Assembly (NCBI RefSeq): GCF_029028005.1
Contig: NZ_JAOTPO010000005.1
Span: 62,001 to 126,000 of the forward strand
Length of the DNA: 64,000 bases
Source: Alkalihalobacterium chitinilyticum
GTDB lineage: Bacteria > Bacillota > Bacilli > Bacillales > Bacillaceae_F
Reading direction: 5' to 3'
Part shown: in pieces, positions 10,476-19,088 of the stretch
How positions within the stretch are numbered: position 1 is the first letter of the stretch
Layout of the letters: each line of letters starts with the position of its first letter
The notes under the pieces: generated by a model
Told to the model about the DNA's origin: nothing
Seen by the model: only the letters and a program-made list of their open reading frames with translations
Database searches by the model: none
Translations under genes and position numbers: made by a program

Positions 10476-10497
10476 AAGCGGACTGAGAAGCCCTTAT
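10476..10497 (+). repeat. Interspersed repeat unit 2 (forward)
   Basis: AAGCGGACTGAGAAGCCCTT plus AT, differing from unit 1 at two positions. Both are followed by a related AT-rich tail ending TGTTTTGA, so the repeating block is about 50 bp. Confidence 0.75.
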
Positions 10498-10536
10498 TCG
10501 CTATAAAATAGCTGTTTTGAAGTAAAATTAGATTAA

Positions 10537-10557
10537 ATAAGGGCCTTGGAGTCCTCT
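10537..10557 (-). repeat. Interspersed repeat unit 3 (inverted)
   Basis: ATAAGGGCCTTGGAGTCCTC plus T, the inverted counterpart of unit 1; the two can form an intramolecular stem. Confidence 0.7.
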
Positions 10558-10586
10558 AAAGTTCAAAAATGTTGATTTTAGCATAA

Positions 10587-10608
10587 ATAACGGCCTGTGA
10601 GTCCGTTA
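10587..10608 (-). repeat. Interspersed repeat unit 4 (inverted)
   Basis: ATAACGGCCTGTGAGTCCGT plus TA, a diverged inverted copy. Apart from these units and the possible trpS fragment, the gap 9935-10819 holds no supported gene. Confidence 0.65.
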
Positions 10609-10819
10609 AAAATGTTCTCCACACATAAAATAGCTGTCCCCTATTCAAAAACGCTTAGACAATGCTCTGGGCTTAAGCCGATTAGGGCTATTCTCAGTAA
10701 GCAAAGGGTCTCAAATAAAAAAATAGATATGATTGAAAATAAATTTGTAAAATTCTTATTTTTGTATACAAAGTTTGTTAGAATTAAATGGTAAGTAACT
10801 TTTACAGGGAGGAACAAAA

Positions 10820-11608
10820 ATGGAAAACCAACGTGTCGTATTAACTGTAAAAAATCATGTCGGAGTCGTAACTTTAAACCGACCGGAAGCCGGAAATGCC
10901 TTAGATCTTCAAATGGCTAAAGAATTAATGGAAGCAGCAATTCATTGTTCAGAAAATGATGAAATTCGTACAGTTGTTATTACTGGAGCAGGAAATAAGT
11001 TCTCTGTTGGGGGAGATTTAAAAAGCTTTGCTAAAGAAGGAGAAGATATTGGTGCGCATTTAAAAACGGTTACTGCTTATTTGCACCAAGCGATTTCTTA
11101 TTTTGCTAGAATGAACAAGCCGTTCATTGGAGCTGTCAATGGGATTGCAGCAGGTGCAGGTATGAGTTTAGCGTGTGCGTGTGACCTCGTTTACGCATCT
11201 GACAACTCCAAGTTTATCATGGCTTATAATAAAATTGGCTTAACACCTGATGGTTCTGGAAGTTACTTTCTACCTCGTATCGTCGGAATGAAGCGAGCGC
11301 TAGAATTAATGTATACGAACCGTATGTTAAATGCTCAAGAAGCGAACGAGTGGGGAATTGTAAACGATGTCGTTTCTGAAGCTGAGTTAATGAATGTTGT
11401 TATGCAGCTAGCAGAAAACCTAGCGCAAGGACCTGTCCATGCTTTCGGAGCAACTAAGAAATTATTTGCTCATTCGTTGCAAGAAACATTAGAGTCTCAA
11501 ATGGCAATTGAAGCCACTTCATTATCTGAGCGAGCAATCAGTCAGGAAGGTCAAGAAGGTATTCATGCATTCTTGGAAAAACGCGAGGCTGACTACTTGA
11601 AGAAGTAA
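10820..11608 (+). CDS. Enoyl-CoA hydratase/isomerase family protein (PaaG-like)
   Basis: Crotonase-fold enzyme acting on an acyl-CoA. The oxyanion-hole segments are seen (KFSVGGDLKSF and GAVNGIAAGAGMSLACACDL). The catalytic loop reads GLTPDGSGSYFLPR, with Asp in place of the second Glu of classic hydratases, which suits isomerases such as PaaG better. Length 262 aa is normal. RBS GGGAGG lies 9 nt before the ATG. It stands alone, with a terminator after it, so the pathway cannot be fixed from context. Confidence 0.85.
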   Translation: MENQRVVLTVKNHVGVVTLNRPEAGNALDLQMAKELMEAAIHCSENDEIRTVVITGAGNKFSVGGDLKSFAKEGEDIGAHLKTVTAYLHQAISYFARMNKPFIGAVNGIAAGAGMSLACACDLVYASDNSKFIMAYNKIGLTPDGSGSYFLPRIVGMKRALELMYTNRMLNAQEANEWGIVNDVVSEAELMNVVMQLAENLAQGPVHAFGATKKLFAHSLQETLESQMAIEATSLSERAISQEGQEGIHAFLEKREADYLKK

Positions 11609-11645
11609 AACTTTTCGGACACAGTACTATAAGAAATTAGGACAA

Positions 11646-11676
11646 GACCTCATTTTATTAAAATGGGGTTTTTTAT
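11646..11676 (+). terminator. Terminator after the crotonase-family gene
   Basis: ACCTCATTTT pairs with AAAATGGGGT (one G-T pair) over a short ATT loop and is followed by a run of T residues. Confidence 0.7.
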
Positions 11677-11847
11677 TGTTATAGGAAAGTAATAACCCAC
11701 TTTTTATCCCAAAAGTTACTAATCTTTAACCAAATTTCAAAAAGTAGAAATGGGTACACTTTACGTATATGCACATAAAGTTTAACAGTAATGACAGTAA
11801 GTAAACGAAAGATTATAGACGGGTTAAAAAATTGGGATGGTGAAATG

Positions 11848-12981
11848 ATGAAAGCTGTAACTTATCAAGGACCTAACAATGTTGTTGTCAAAGATGTTCC
11901 TGATGCAACGATAGAAAAGAAAGATGATATTATTGTGAAGATTACATCCACCGCGATTTGTGGTTCAGATCTTCATTTATATCAAGGCAATATGCCGTTA
12001 CCGGATGGGTATATTATTGGGCATGAGCCAATGGGTATCGTTGAAGAAGTCGGTCCTGAAGTGACAAAAGTGAAAAAAGGGGATCGAGTTGTTGTGCCTT
12101 TTAACGTTGCATGCGGGCACTGTATTTACTGTGAACATGATTTGACGAGTCAATGTGATAACTCCAATCCACATTACGACTCGGGCGGGTACTTCGGGTA
12201 CACTGAAAAGTTTGGAGATCATCCTGGAGGACAAGCTGAATATTTAAAAGTGCCGTTTGGGAATTTTACGCCATATGTCATTCCAGAGTCCTGTGAATTA
12301 GAGGACGAGTCGTTGTTATTTTTATCAGATGTTTTACCGACTGCTTATTGGAGCGTCGATTATAGTGGTGTAAAAAAGGGTGATACGGTCATTGTTCTCG
12401 GGTGCGGGCCTGTTGGATTAATGACACAGAAATATGCGTGGATGAAAGGGGCAAAGCGGGTAATTGCCATCGATTATTTGGATTATCGATTAAATCACGC
12501 TAAAAAAATGAACAATGTCGAAGTATTTGATTTCACCAAGTTCCCGGATATGGGAGAACATCTAAAAGAAATTACAAAAGGCGGGGCAGATGTTGTAATT
12601 GATTGTGTTGGTATGGACGGTAAAAAGTCGCCGCTTGAATTCATTGAACAAAAGCTAAAGCTTCAAGGAGGAACTTTAGGACCTATTCAAATTGCAACTA
12701 AGGCGGTAAGAAAAAATGGAACGGTACATCTTACAGGTGTATACGGGTCAAATTATAACCTGTTCCCGTTAGGAGCTTTTTTTGCAAGAAATATCACGTT
12801 AAAGATGGGACAAGCCCCAGTAATACCATATATGCCGATGCTATATGATCAAATTGTCAACGGTGAATATGATCCAAAAGAAATAATTACCCATAAGGTT
12901 TCACTAGATGATGCCAGCCAAGCCTATAAAATATTTAACGACCATCAAGATGACTGTATTAAAGTCGTTTTAAAACCCTAA
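11848..12981 (+). CDS. Zinc-dependent alcohol dehydrogenase (formaldehyde dehydrogenase-like, AdhB type)
   Basis: Medium-chain dehydrogenase of 378 aa. Catalytic zinc ligands lie in ICGSDLHLY and GHEPMG; the structural-zinc cysteines are in CGHCIYCEHDLTSQC. The NAD-binding motif is GCGPVGLM. The insertions and the C-terminal YGSNYNLFPLG region match the glutathione-independent formaldehyde-dehydrogenase-like group. The ATG at 11848 is preceded by GGGATGGTGA; an in-frame ATG at 11791 would add 19 non-conserved residues. Substrate is unknown. Confidence 0.87.
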   Translation: MKAVTYQGPNNVVVKDVPDATIEKKDDIIVKITSTAICGSDLHLYQGNMPLPDGYIIGHEPMGIVEEVGPEVTKVKKGDRVVVPFNVACGHCIYCEHDLTSQCDNSNPHYDSGGYFGYTEKFGDHPGGQAEYLKVPFGNFTPYVIPESCELEDESLLFLSDVLPTAYWSVDYSGVKKGDTVIVLGCGPVGLMTQKYAWMKGAKRVIAIDYLDYRLNHAKKMNNVEVFDFTKFPDMGEHLKEITKGGADVVIDCVGMDGKKSPLEFIEQKLKLQGGTLGPIQIATKAVRKNGTVHLTGVYGSNYNLFPLGAFFARNITLKMGQAPVIPYMPMLYDQIVNGEYDPKEIITHKVSLDDASQAYKIFNDHQDDCIKVVLKP

Positions 12982-12990
12982 CTTTATAAT

Positions 12991-13074
12991 AAAGAGACTG
13001 ACTGAAAGCATATTCCTGAACTGAATTAGTGTTATCAAATTCAGGTTCAGTGACTATCTAAGCAGTCTCTTTTT
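12991..13074 (+). terminator. Nested hairpin terminator after the alcohol dehydrogenase
   Basis: Outer stem AAAGAGACTG / CAGTCTCTTT, inner stem CTGAACTGAATT / AATTCAGGTTCAG, then TTTTATTTTA. It belongs with the other large hairpins of the window that begin GAGnCTGnCTnA. Confidence 0.8.
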
Positions 13075-13293
13075 ATTTTATTATTAAGATATCAGCCAGA
13101 AAACACCCACCTTCAAGGGAGAGGGTGTCACGTATTCTTAAGCTTCCTCCAAAGTGTATTTACCAGCAACTCAATCAAGTTAGTTACTTATTTAATAGAG
13201 TTGTATCTTAAAGTGAGAAGGAATTTCCCTTTTCAATCTAGAATGTAAAACATAGAAGAAGTGAGTTGAATTGATCTATAGGGGGAAGAAAAG

Positions 13294-13728
13294 TTGGACA
13301 AAGAAGCGATACTAAAACAGGCGGAAAGAGCGGTTGAAAAAACTGAACTGGCGTATGAGAAAGTGTTCCTTTTTCAATTTTTTAATTTTGAATTTTCATA
13401 TGACGATGAGAAAAGGGAATGTGCAATTGAGTGTCCAGTAAGTGAAGCGATGTTTAATCCATTAGGTACTGTTCATGGTGGGATTTTTACGTATTTGGCG
13501 GATACAGCCATTGGTCATTTGCATTCACATTTTAAGGAAGACCCATATGTTTCACTTGAATTAAAAACGACTCACATGAAGGCTGTTACAAGCGGGAAAT
13601 TAATTGCTAAGGCCCATTTTTCTAAGAATGGTTACAATGTTACGTTTGCTGAATGTGACATTTTTAATGAAGATGGGGAACTCGTCAGTACCACATCAGG
13701 AACTTTTTACAGAGTAAAAAAACGTTAA
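13294..13728 (+). CDS. PaaI-family hotdog-fold thioesterase
   Basis: 144-aa acyl-CoA thioesterase. The motif NPLGTVHGGIFTYLADTAIG on the central helix, with HGG, is the hallmark of the PaaI/YbgC-like hotdog group. Start is TTG at 13294 with GGGGGAAG upstream; no closer ATG fits. The hairpin that follows overlaps the stop codon. Substrate is unknown. Confidence 0.85.
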   Translation: MDKEAILKQAERAVEKTELAYEKVFLFQFFNFEFSYDDEKRECAIECPVSEAMFNPLGTVHGGIFTYLADTAIGHLHSHFKEDPYVSLELKTTHMKAVTSGKLIAKAHFSKNGYNVTFAECDIFNEDGELVSTTSGTFYRVKKR

Positions 13729-13766
13729 AAAGCCAACAACCATGTTGGCTTTTTAACGTTTTTATT
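13718..13766. terminator. Bidirectional terminator
   Basis: AACGTTAAAAAGCCAACA pairs with TGTTGGCTTTTTAACGTT over a 4-nt loop, with T-runs on both strands. It ends the thioesterase gene and also the minus-strand gene that finishes at 13785. Confidence 0.9.
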
Positions 13767-13784
13767 GGATTGCATGTAAGACCC

Positions 13785-14123
13785 TTAGTTAATGTTACTG
13801 CGAAAAAACTTTACAATGCCGTAACTAATGAATCCAGATATGTTATAAATTAAAATGTATATGAGAGCAGATGAATTTAAATAAATAATAAGTATCAATA
13901 CAAACGTTAACGTCGTAACGAGCAGCGATACTAGTAAAGAACTTTTTCCAAAAGCGCAAGCAACTCCTTGAAGGGCATACAAGATTGGGAAAATTAAAAT
14001 TAATGAAAGGATAAATAAACCTTTAAAATTCGCATGAACAGCTGAAAAAGATAAAACGGATAATACGATCATTATAACCGATGGTAAAAAGGTGGTTATA
14101 ATAGCTCCCGGTTTAAACTTCAT
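13785..14123 (-). CDS. Small four-helix membrane protein, unknown function
   Basis: 112-aa protein made almost wholly of hydrophobic segments (FLPSVIMIVLSVLSFSAV, LFILSLILIFPILYAL, LLVSLLVTTLTFVLILIIYL, YILIYNISGFISYGIV). The ATG at 14123 has AGAGGAGAA upstream; a longer in-frame start at 14162 would add a charged tail without RBS. No family is recognised. Confidence 0.65.
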   Translation of the reverse strand: MKFKPGAIITTFLPSVIMIVLSVLSFSAVHANFKGLFILSLILIFPILYALQGVACAFGKSSLLVSLLVTTLTFVLILIIYLNSSALIYILIYNISGFISYGIVKFFRSNIN

Positions 14124-14346
14124 AACATTTTCTCCTCTAGTATATTCTTTATGCTTATACATCGAGTATAGTTTGAGTTGTTACATATTGGCAATCATTA
14201 TTTTTATGACAAAATTCATCGATGTAAGATGAGGTTATCTGGAAGGGGATAGCTAAACAGCTGTCTATTACAGCAAGATTATCACTCATTTTAATACAAC
14301 ATGTAAAAAAGCTAGGGTAACTCCCCAGCTTAAGGATAGCAATCAA

Positions 14347-14550
14347 TTATTCTTCACCAAAGTAATCACAAAACTCTTCCGTTTGTTGTTTGTTTTTTTC
14401 ATTGAAGTACGGATTATCTTCGGTAGGATCTTTTGGGTCAAGATTTGTTTTCATAACAAATGTTGGGCTGTCTGTGGGCTCGGCAATCATTCGGTCCGAA
14501 AGCTTATCAAAGTCCGGCATGTTTTGACTGCCTTGTTTATCTTTATCCAT
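14347..14550 (-). CDS. Small acidic hydrophilic protein, unknown function
   Basis: 67 aa, rich in Asp, Glu, Lys and Gln, with no hydrophobic segment. A strong RBS (GGAGGTG at 9 nt) supports it. The motif DPKDPTEDNPYFNEKN suggests a disordered cytosolic protein. It is divergent to the CNNM gene. No family is recognised. Confidence 0.7.
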   Translation of the reverse strand: MDKDKQGSQNMPDFDKLSDRMIAEPTDSPTFVMKTNLDPKDPTEDNPYFNEKNKQQTEEFCDYFGEE

Positions 14551-14731
14551 TTTTGTAACACCTCCTTCGTTTTAGGTTGCTATCTCTTAAATAAAAATAT
14601 GTAAGTGGAAACAAGACTGAACAAATGTTCATATTTATGAAAATCATTTAATCTTTATGTAAAAAACATTGCTAATTATTGCATGATTAATATATATTAG
14701 TAGTAATACATTTCAGGAGAGTGATGGAATT

Positions 14732-15997
14732 TTGGACAGTATACCCTATGACTCGATAATCTTATTAGGGGCATTGTTATTGTTATCTGGATATTTTTCT
14801 GCGTCGGAAACTGCGATTACAAGCGTAAACAAAGTGAGGTTACGAAATCAAGCTGAGCAAAATAATGTAAAAGCGATACGCTCATTAAAAATGGCAGAAA
14901 ATTTCGACCAAAGCTTATCAACCATCTTAATTGGGAACAACATTGTTAACATAGCGATGGCGACGATTGCGACTAAGATTGCAACTGACATGTTTGGCAG
15001 TAACGGCAGCACACTACTTGTTACGACGGTTGTTATAACCGTATTAGTTTTAGTGTTTGGTGAAATCTTACCCAAATCGTTAGCAAAGCAGTATGCAGAA
15101 AAATATTTACTTGCAATCTCTGCCACTTTGAGGGCAGTCATGAAAATCTTCTATCCAATTACATGGCTTTTTGTGCAACTCAAATTAGGGGTTAATAAAC
15201 TAATGGGAGATAAAGGAGAAGAGCCAAGTGTTACAGAAGAGGATGTAAAGGCCTTAGTCGAAATTGGAGAAGAGGAAGGGACATTTCACACTCAAGAACG
15301 GGAACTTCTTCATAATGCAATTGAATTTGATGATATTGTCGTTAAGGACATTCTTACACCTAGACCGGATGTTATTTCGGTGTCGATGGATACACCAATT
15401 GATGAAATAAAAGATGTGTTTATTAATGAAAAATATTCACGTGTCCCTGTCTATGATGGTTCGATTGATAATATTATCGGAATTATCTCTCACCGTGACT
15501 TTTTTACAAAATACGTGCAGGAACCGTCGTTTTTATTAAGTGACATCATTCGAAAACCGCACTTTGTTATAGGTTCGGTTAAAATCTCTCATCTCCTAAA
15601 GGAATTACAAAAAAGCAAAGTTCATTTAGCTGTAGTTCTTGATGAATATGGGGGTACAGCAGGTATCATTTCAATTGAAGATATTTTAGAAGAAATTGTT
15701 GGCGAGATCTGGGATGAACATGATGAAAACGAACAATTAATTGAAGTACTCGAAGATGGAAAACTGCGACTAGACGGACGAATTTCAGTAGAGGAATTCT
15801 GTGAATCTATTAAGGTTACGCTACCAGATACAAGTTCAAATACTTTGGGTGGTTGGATTTCAGATACGCTCGGTTATCTTCCAAAAAAGGGAGAGACGAT
15901 GGTATACGAAAATTTTCGAATTTCCATAGAGGAAGTTCGGAATCGACGAATTCAAAAAGCAACAGTAGAAATCAATTCTGAAGTTCAAACCGCATAA
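14732..15997 (+). CDS. CNNM/CorC-family transporter (hemolysin family, MpfA-like)
   Basis: 421 aa in three parts: an N-terminal membrane domain (DUF21/CNNM, residues 1-150, with SASETAITSVNK and FGEILPKSLAKQ), a pair of CBS domains (about 195-320, DILTPRPDVISVS and VLDEYGGTAGIISIEDILEEIVGEI) and a CorC_HlyC domain at the end. Relatives such as B. subtilis MpfA export Mg2+. Start is TTG at 14732 with RBS GGAGAG. A terminator follows. Confidence 0.9.
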   Translation: MDSIPYDSIILLGALLLLSGYFSASETAITSVNKVRLRNQAEQNNVKAIRSLKMAENFDQSLSTILIGNNIVNIAMATIATKIATDMFGSNGSTLLVTTVVITVLVLVFGEILPKSLAKQYAEKYLLAISATLRAVMKIFYPITWLFVQLKLGVNKLMGDKGEEPSVTEEDVKALVEIGEEEGTFHTQERELLHNAIEFDDIVVKDILTPRPDVISVSMDTPIDEIKDVFINEKYSRVPVYDGSIDNIIGIISHRDFFTKYVQEPSFLLSDIIRKPHFVIGSVKISHLLKELQKSKVHLAVVLDEYGGTAGIISIEDILEEIVGEIWDEHDENEQLIEVLEDGKLRLDGRISVEEFCESIKVTLPDTSSNTLGGWISDTLGYLPKKGETMVYENFRISIEEVRNRRIQKATVEINSEVQTA

Positions 15998-16018
15998 CTT
16001 TACTCGTAATAACGTGTA

Positions 16019-16062
16019 GAGGAAGCAGAGGGCAACGCATTAAGATCCTCTGCTTCTTTTTT
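16019..16062 (+). terminator. Terminator after the CNNM gene
   Basis: GAAGCAGAGG pairs with CCTCTGCTTC around a loop of about 17 nt and is followed by TTTTTTC. Confidence 0.8.
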
Positions 16063-16120
16063 CTTTGTGTGTAAGTAAGCAAGTACACCTTTTACCGATT
16101 CGCTACGATTAAAACTCGAC

Positions 16121-16549
16121 TTAGTGTTGTAAATCTCTTAAAAATTCCACATGTTTACGGTCTTCATCGAAGATCTGTTCTATGAGCTGATAGCTTTCAG
16201 GGTCTAGATCTCCTCTAACGATTTTTTCTGACATGCCGATACCGTAATCACTTTCTCCCTTAATTGCGGAATCGATAATGTCTTCGGTCGATTCTGGTAA
16301 TGTAAATTGGCTCATGAACCCTTGAATAGAACCGATTACCCCCTCATTATCCACGGGTGTTCCACCTAAGTTTTGAATGCGCTCGGCTACTTGCATTGCA
16401 TGCTCCTTATGGTTTTGCTGGATCATTTGAAACTGCTTTTTGACTTGGTCGTCCTCTAATCTTTCAATTAAATGTTCATAGGCGTGAATACCCATGTATT
16501 GTCCTTGTAAAAACTCATTAAGCGTATCAATCACGTGTTCTTGGTTCAT
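16121..16549 (-). CDS. DUF2383-like four-helix (ferritin-like) protein
   Basis: 142-aa helical protein. Repeated E-x-x-H pattern residues (YMGIHAYEHLIERL, NHKEHAMQVAERI, DEDRKHVEFLRDL) suggest a ferritin-like di-metal bundle of the PA2169/DUF2383 type. RBS AAAGGAGA precedes the ATG. It is the last gene of a three-gene minus-strand set with the two membrane-protein genes. Function is unknown. Confidence 0.7.
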   Translation of the reverse strand: MNQEHVIDTLNEFLQGQYMGIHAYEHLIERLEDDQVKKQFQMIQQNHKEHAMQVAERIQNLGGTPVDNEGVIGSIQGFMSQFTLPESTEDIIDSAIKGESDYGIGMSEKIVRGDLDPESYQLIEQIFDEDRKHVEFLRDLQH

Positions 16550-16564
16550 TGTTTTCTCCTTTAC

Positions 16565-17053
16565 CTATAAGTTGTTGTTTAACTTTGGTACTTGAGAGAC
16601 ACCTAAAGCGAGATTAGTCCAAAGAATATCTTCTACCAAATGACTTTGAGCGGATTCACATTCAACAATTAAAACCACCTCTGTTACGGGTGATTTGATT
16701 TCTTTACGATTTTTAGAATGTCTTTTAGTGAAAAAATAATCAATGATAAACCCTAAAAAGGCACCAACTGCAAAGCCGATTAACCCCCAAATAATCGGAC
16801 CCCAATATAAGACAAAGCCAAAACTCGCACCTAATACCGAAAAAGCGGTTCCTAGAGCTGCAGATACGTCAAATAAACTTACCCCATCAGAACGATGGAT
16901 ACTATCAAATAATTTTCGGTCTTCTCGTCGTTTATCAAAGGGCACAGCTAAAATTCTGTCCTTTGAGATCCCATTTTGTTCTAGGTTCGCTATCGCGATT
17001 TCTAAAGATGCAGATTGTTCAAATGAGGATATGACCAGCATACAAATTTTCAC
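16565..17053 (-). CDS. Predicted membrane protein with flanking alpha/beta segments, unknown
   Basis: 162 aa. An alpha/beta N-terminus (MKICMLVISSF...) resembling stress-protein ferredoxin-like folds leads to two Gly-rich membrane helices (about 62-105), a basic loop (KRHSKNRK) and a second beta segment (TEVVLIVECE). Start is GTG at 17053, overlapping the upstream stop codon; an ATG 12 nt later at 17041 has a better RBS (GGGTGA). It is translationally coupled to the gene before it. Confidence 0.65.
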   Translation of the reverse strand: MKICMLVISSFEQSASLEIAIANLEQNGISKDRILAVPFDKRREDRKLFDSIHRSDGVSLFDVSAALGTAFSVLGASFGFVLYWGPIIWGLIGFAVGAFLGFIIDYFFTKRHSKNRKEIKSPVTEVVLIVECESAQSHLVEDILWTNLALGVSQVPKLNNNL

Positions 17054-17832
17054 CCTTTTCTATCCATCCAATGTAACTGCAGTGTTTGGTATTCTTTTTT
17101 CAAGTATTCCGATTGCTCCATCTTATACAATTTGTTGTATTCTACAGCCAATGAATAGGATTCATAAATGGCAAAACCATAAAGAGATGGCATAAACAAT
17201 GCCCATTGCGGGTTGAGAATTGCAGTAGCGAGTGCAAACTCTCCCAATAACGAAAAATGAAAAGCAGGGAGAATGTTAGAAAAGTATGTACATAACATCC
17301 AACAAAACAAAAGAAAGAAACCAGTCGGCATCCTCTTCAAGTAAAGGTGGCCCATGCCAGGCATGAGCATCGACCAAACCATCGCTAACCACGGCTGTCG
17401 TCTATCTAAAAAGTTTAATCCCATAGGACCAAGGTTAAAGGGAGTAATAGGAGCCTTGTCTTTATTAGCTAATACGTAAAGTTTGTTAATATCAATCGTC
17501 TTTCGGTAACTATCCCAAATGGAAGCAATGTACACAGGTATATACAGTAAAACCCACCTCGTATCAATGACCTCTTTAGCTAAGTCAAACTGACCAGTAA
17601 ATGAGTAAACCATACTTTCATTAATATGAGAATTAACGTTTACAACAAATTCCCAGATAAAAAGAACAAACCCTTTAATATACGCACCGTGCATTAAATG
17701 CCCCATGCCAGGAAAAGCCGCAGACCACCAAACAGGGACCCATGGATTTTTAGGGTGTATTACATTCGTATTGAAAGAACTTACATATGCTCGATAATAC
17801 CGTGCATTTTGTGTAGCCGATCGATTATCCAT
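17050..17832 (-). CDS. Membrane protein with an internal duplication (PGMGH repeats)
   Basis: 260 aa built of two similar halves. Each opens with PW-x-x-x-WS, then a helix carrying PGMGHL, further helices, a GEFALA/GQFDLA segment, a W-x-L/LF-x-P stretch and ends IxxSYx(8)NKLY. The halves cover about residues 30-118 and 145-235. The PGMGHLY signature resembles TM2/DUF5683-like small membrane proteins. Function is unknown. It is the first gene of the set 17832-16121. Confidence 0.75.
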   Translation of the reverse strand: MDNRSATQNARYYRAYVSSFNTNVIHPKNPWVPVWWSAAFPGMGHLMHGAYIKGFVLFIWEFVVNVNSHINESMVYSFTGQFDLAKEVIDTRWVLLYIPVYIASIWDSYRKTIDINKLYVLANKDKAPITPFNLGPMGLNFLDRRQPWLAMVWSMLMPGMGHLYLKRMPTGFFLLFCWMLCTYFSNILPAFHFSLLGEFALATAILNPQWALFMPSLYGFAIYESYSLAVEYNKLYKMEQSEYLKKEYQTLQLHWMDRKG

Positions 17833-18039
17833 ATTTGTTTCCTTCTGTAAATTTTTTTATAGATTTTGTAATTTTTTTCAATTTATGCATCTGAGTTAAC
17901 AAGAAATTTTCCTTAAGAAGAAGATCTGTTCCATTTAACATAACTTAATCAAGCTGTGAATAGAATTTTCTAAACTAGCTTTACGGGTTGATTAAAGGGG
18001 AGGTGTCGGGCATTTAAAAAGATAGAAGCATTAGACTTT

Positions 18040-18618
18040 ATGTTTGAAACAGAAGATGCGATCCGTGAGAAATATAAAATTGAGAAACAACACATCATTG
18101 AGGCGTTAAACGGAATTCGTGCTACGATCAGATGGTTAGAGACTTCGATTTATCAAAGCATTATTGATGATGTTACATTTTACATTTCAGATGCTCCGAT
18201 TAACTATCCAGGACAATTAGAAATCGATGATGAAGGAGACTTCAAACCAGTCATTTATATGAACATTATGGCAATTGCTGAAGATTATAAAAATAAAGAG
18301 TATCTATTAGACATGAAAACATCGTCCGTTTCTTGTTATGAGTACGCGGCTTTTATTTGTTTACATGAAGTTGGACATCTCTGTCACGGATTGCTTGGAG
18401 GAAAAGGGCGAGATAAAAGGGATCGTTTATTTGATTATTTTAATCGGGGCGAGTATTTTTACGAGCGTTTTATAGAAGAGATGAAGTACGGTCATACACA
18501 TGAAGAAAAGAAAAGGTATCGAAATATTCCTCATGAAAAAGCAGCAGATCAATTTGCTTTTCATAATTTAAAAATAATGTTAGCCAAGCTTAACAAGTCG
18601 AAGGAGAAAAACGAATGA
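18040..18618 (+). CDS. Putative zinc metallopeptidase (HExxH)
   Basis: 192-aa soluble protein with HEVGH (109-113) and, about 53 residues later, HEKAADQFA, which supplies a gluzincin-type third ligand (Glu166) and Asp170. It has no signal peptide, so it would act in the cytosol. The ATG at 18040 lacks a good RBS; GGGGAGGTG lies 35 nt upstream and the frame is open from there without a standard start codon, so the real start is uncertain. No family is recognised. Confidence 0.65.
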   Translation: MFETEDAIREKYKIEKQHIIEALNGIRATIRWLETSIYQSIIDDVTFYISDAPINYPGQLEIDDEGDFKPVIYMNIMAIAEDYKNKEYLLDMKTSSVSCYEYAAFICLHEVGHLCHGLLGGKGRDKRDRLFDYFNRGEYFYERFIEEMKYGHTHEEKKRYRNIPHEKAADQFAFHNLKIMLAKLNKSKEKNE

Positions 18619-18625
18619 CAATTGG

Positions 18626-18653
18626 AACAGACGGGAGACCGCCTGTTTTTTCT
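18626..18653 (+). terminator. Terminator after the metallopeptidase gene
   Basis: AACAG-A-CGG pairs with CCG-C-CTGTT over GAGA, then TTTTC. Confidence 0.75.
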
Positions 18654-18728
18654 TTGTAAGAAAATATCGACGGTCTAAAATCAAGCTTTAGTTGTTGAAT
18701 TAAATGTCGGTCATTAGTTAAGAACTGT

Positions 18729-18848
18729 TTATTCTTTAGGTGGTGTTTCGGCTGCGATTTCTTTTAATGATCTTATTTTTCCATGGGGATTTTGTGCTTC
18801 TTTTCGCTTTCTAAACTGGCGGTCTTCTTGACTTTTCGATTGTGACAT
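18729..18848 (-). CDS. Very small conserved-looking protein (39 aa)
   Basis: Translation starts MSQSKSQEDRQFRKRKEAQN, continues PHGKIRSLKEIA and ends ETPPKE. GGGTGGGAAAA precedes the ATG. Charge pattern and the NPHGKIRSLKE core resemble a short Bacillus family that I recall as DUF6254, though I cannot confirm it. Function unknown. Confidence 0.6.
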   Translation of the reverse strand: MSQSKSQEDRQFRKRKEAQNPHGKIRSLKEIAAETPPKE

Positions 18849-19088
18849 CTGTTTTCCCACCCTATAATTTATTTTGAAAATGACTTATCAAACTTAGTTT
18901 ATCGATTTAATTTACCGTGTATGCAATTTGTTAAGTAGTGCATTTTGGAAATGAGAGACCCGATTACATCTGTTATTTCCTAAGTATAATTTCTTTTAAA
19001 CTTAGGCACTTTACAAGGTATATGACAATCCTATCGTATTCAAGATGAGATAATATCTGATCAATTTACATGAAGGAGGAGCGTTGCT

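Noticed and set aside
14155-14346. 63-codon minus-strand frame between two small genes
   Set aside because: No RBS, no hydrophobic or family pattern, and stop codons in all relatives cannot be checked; treated as chance.
14551-14731. Mg2+ (M-box) riboswitch before the CNNM gene
   Set aside because: The gap is short and no M-box core was seen.
18849-19088. Possible promoter or riboswitch before the DUF3189 gene
   Set aside because: No consistent stem set or known riboswitch core could be traced.
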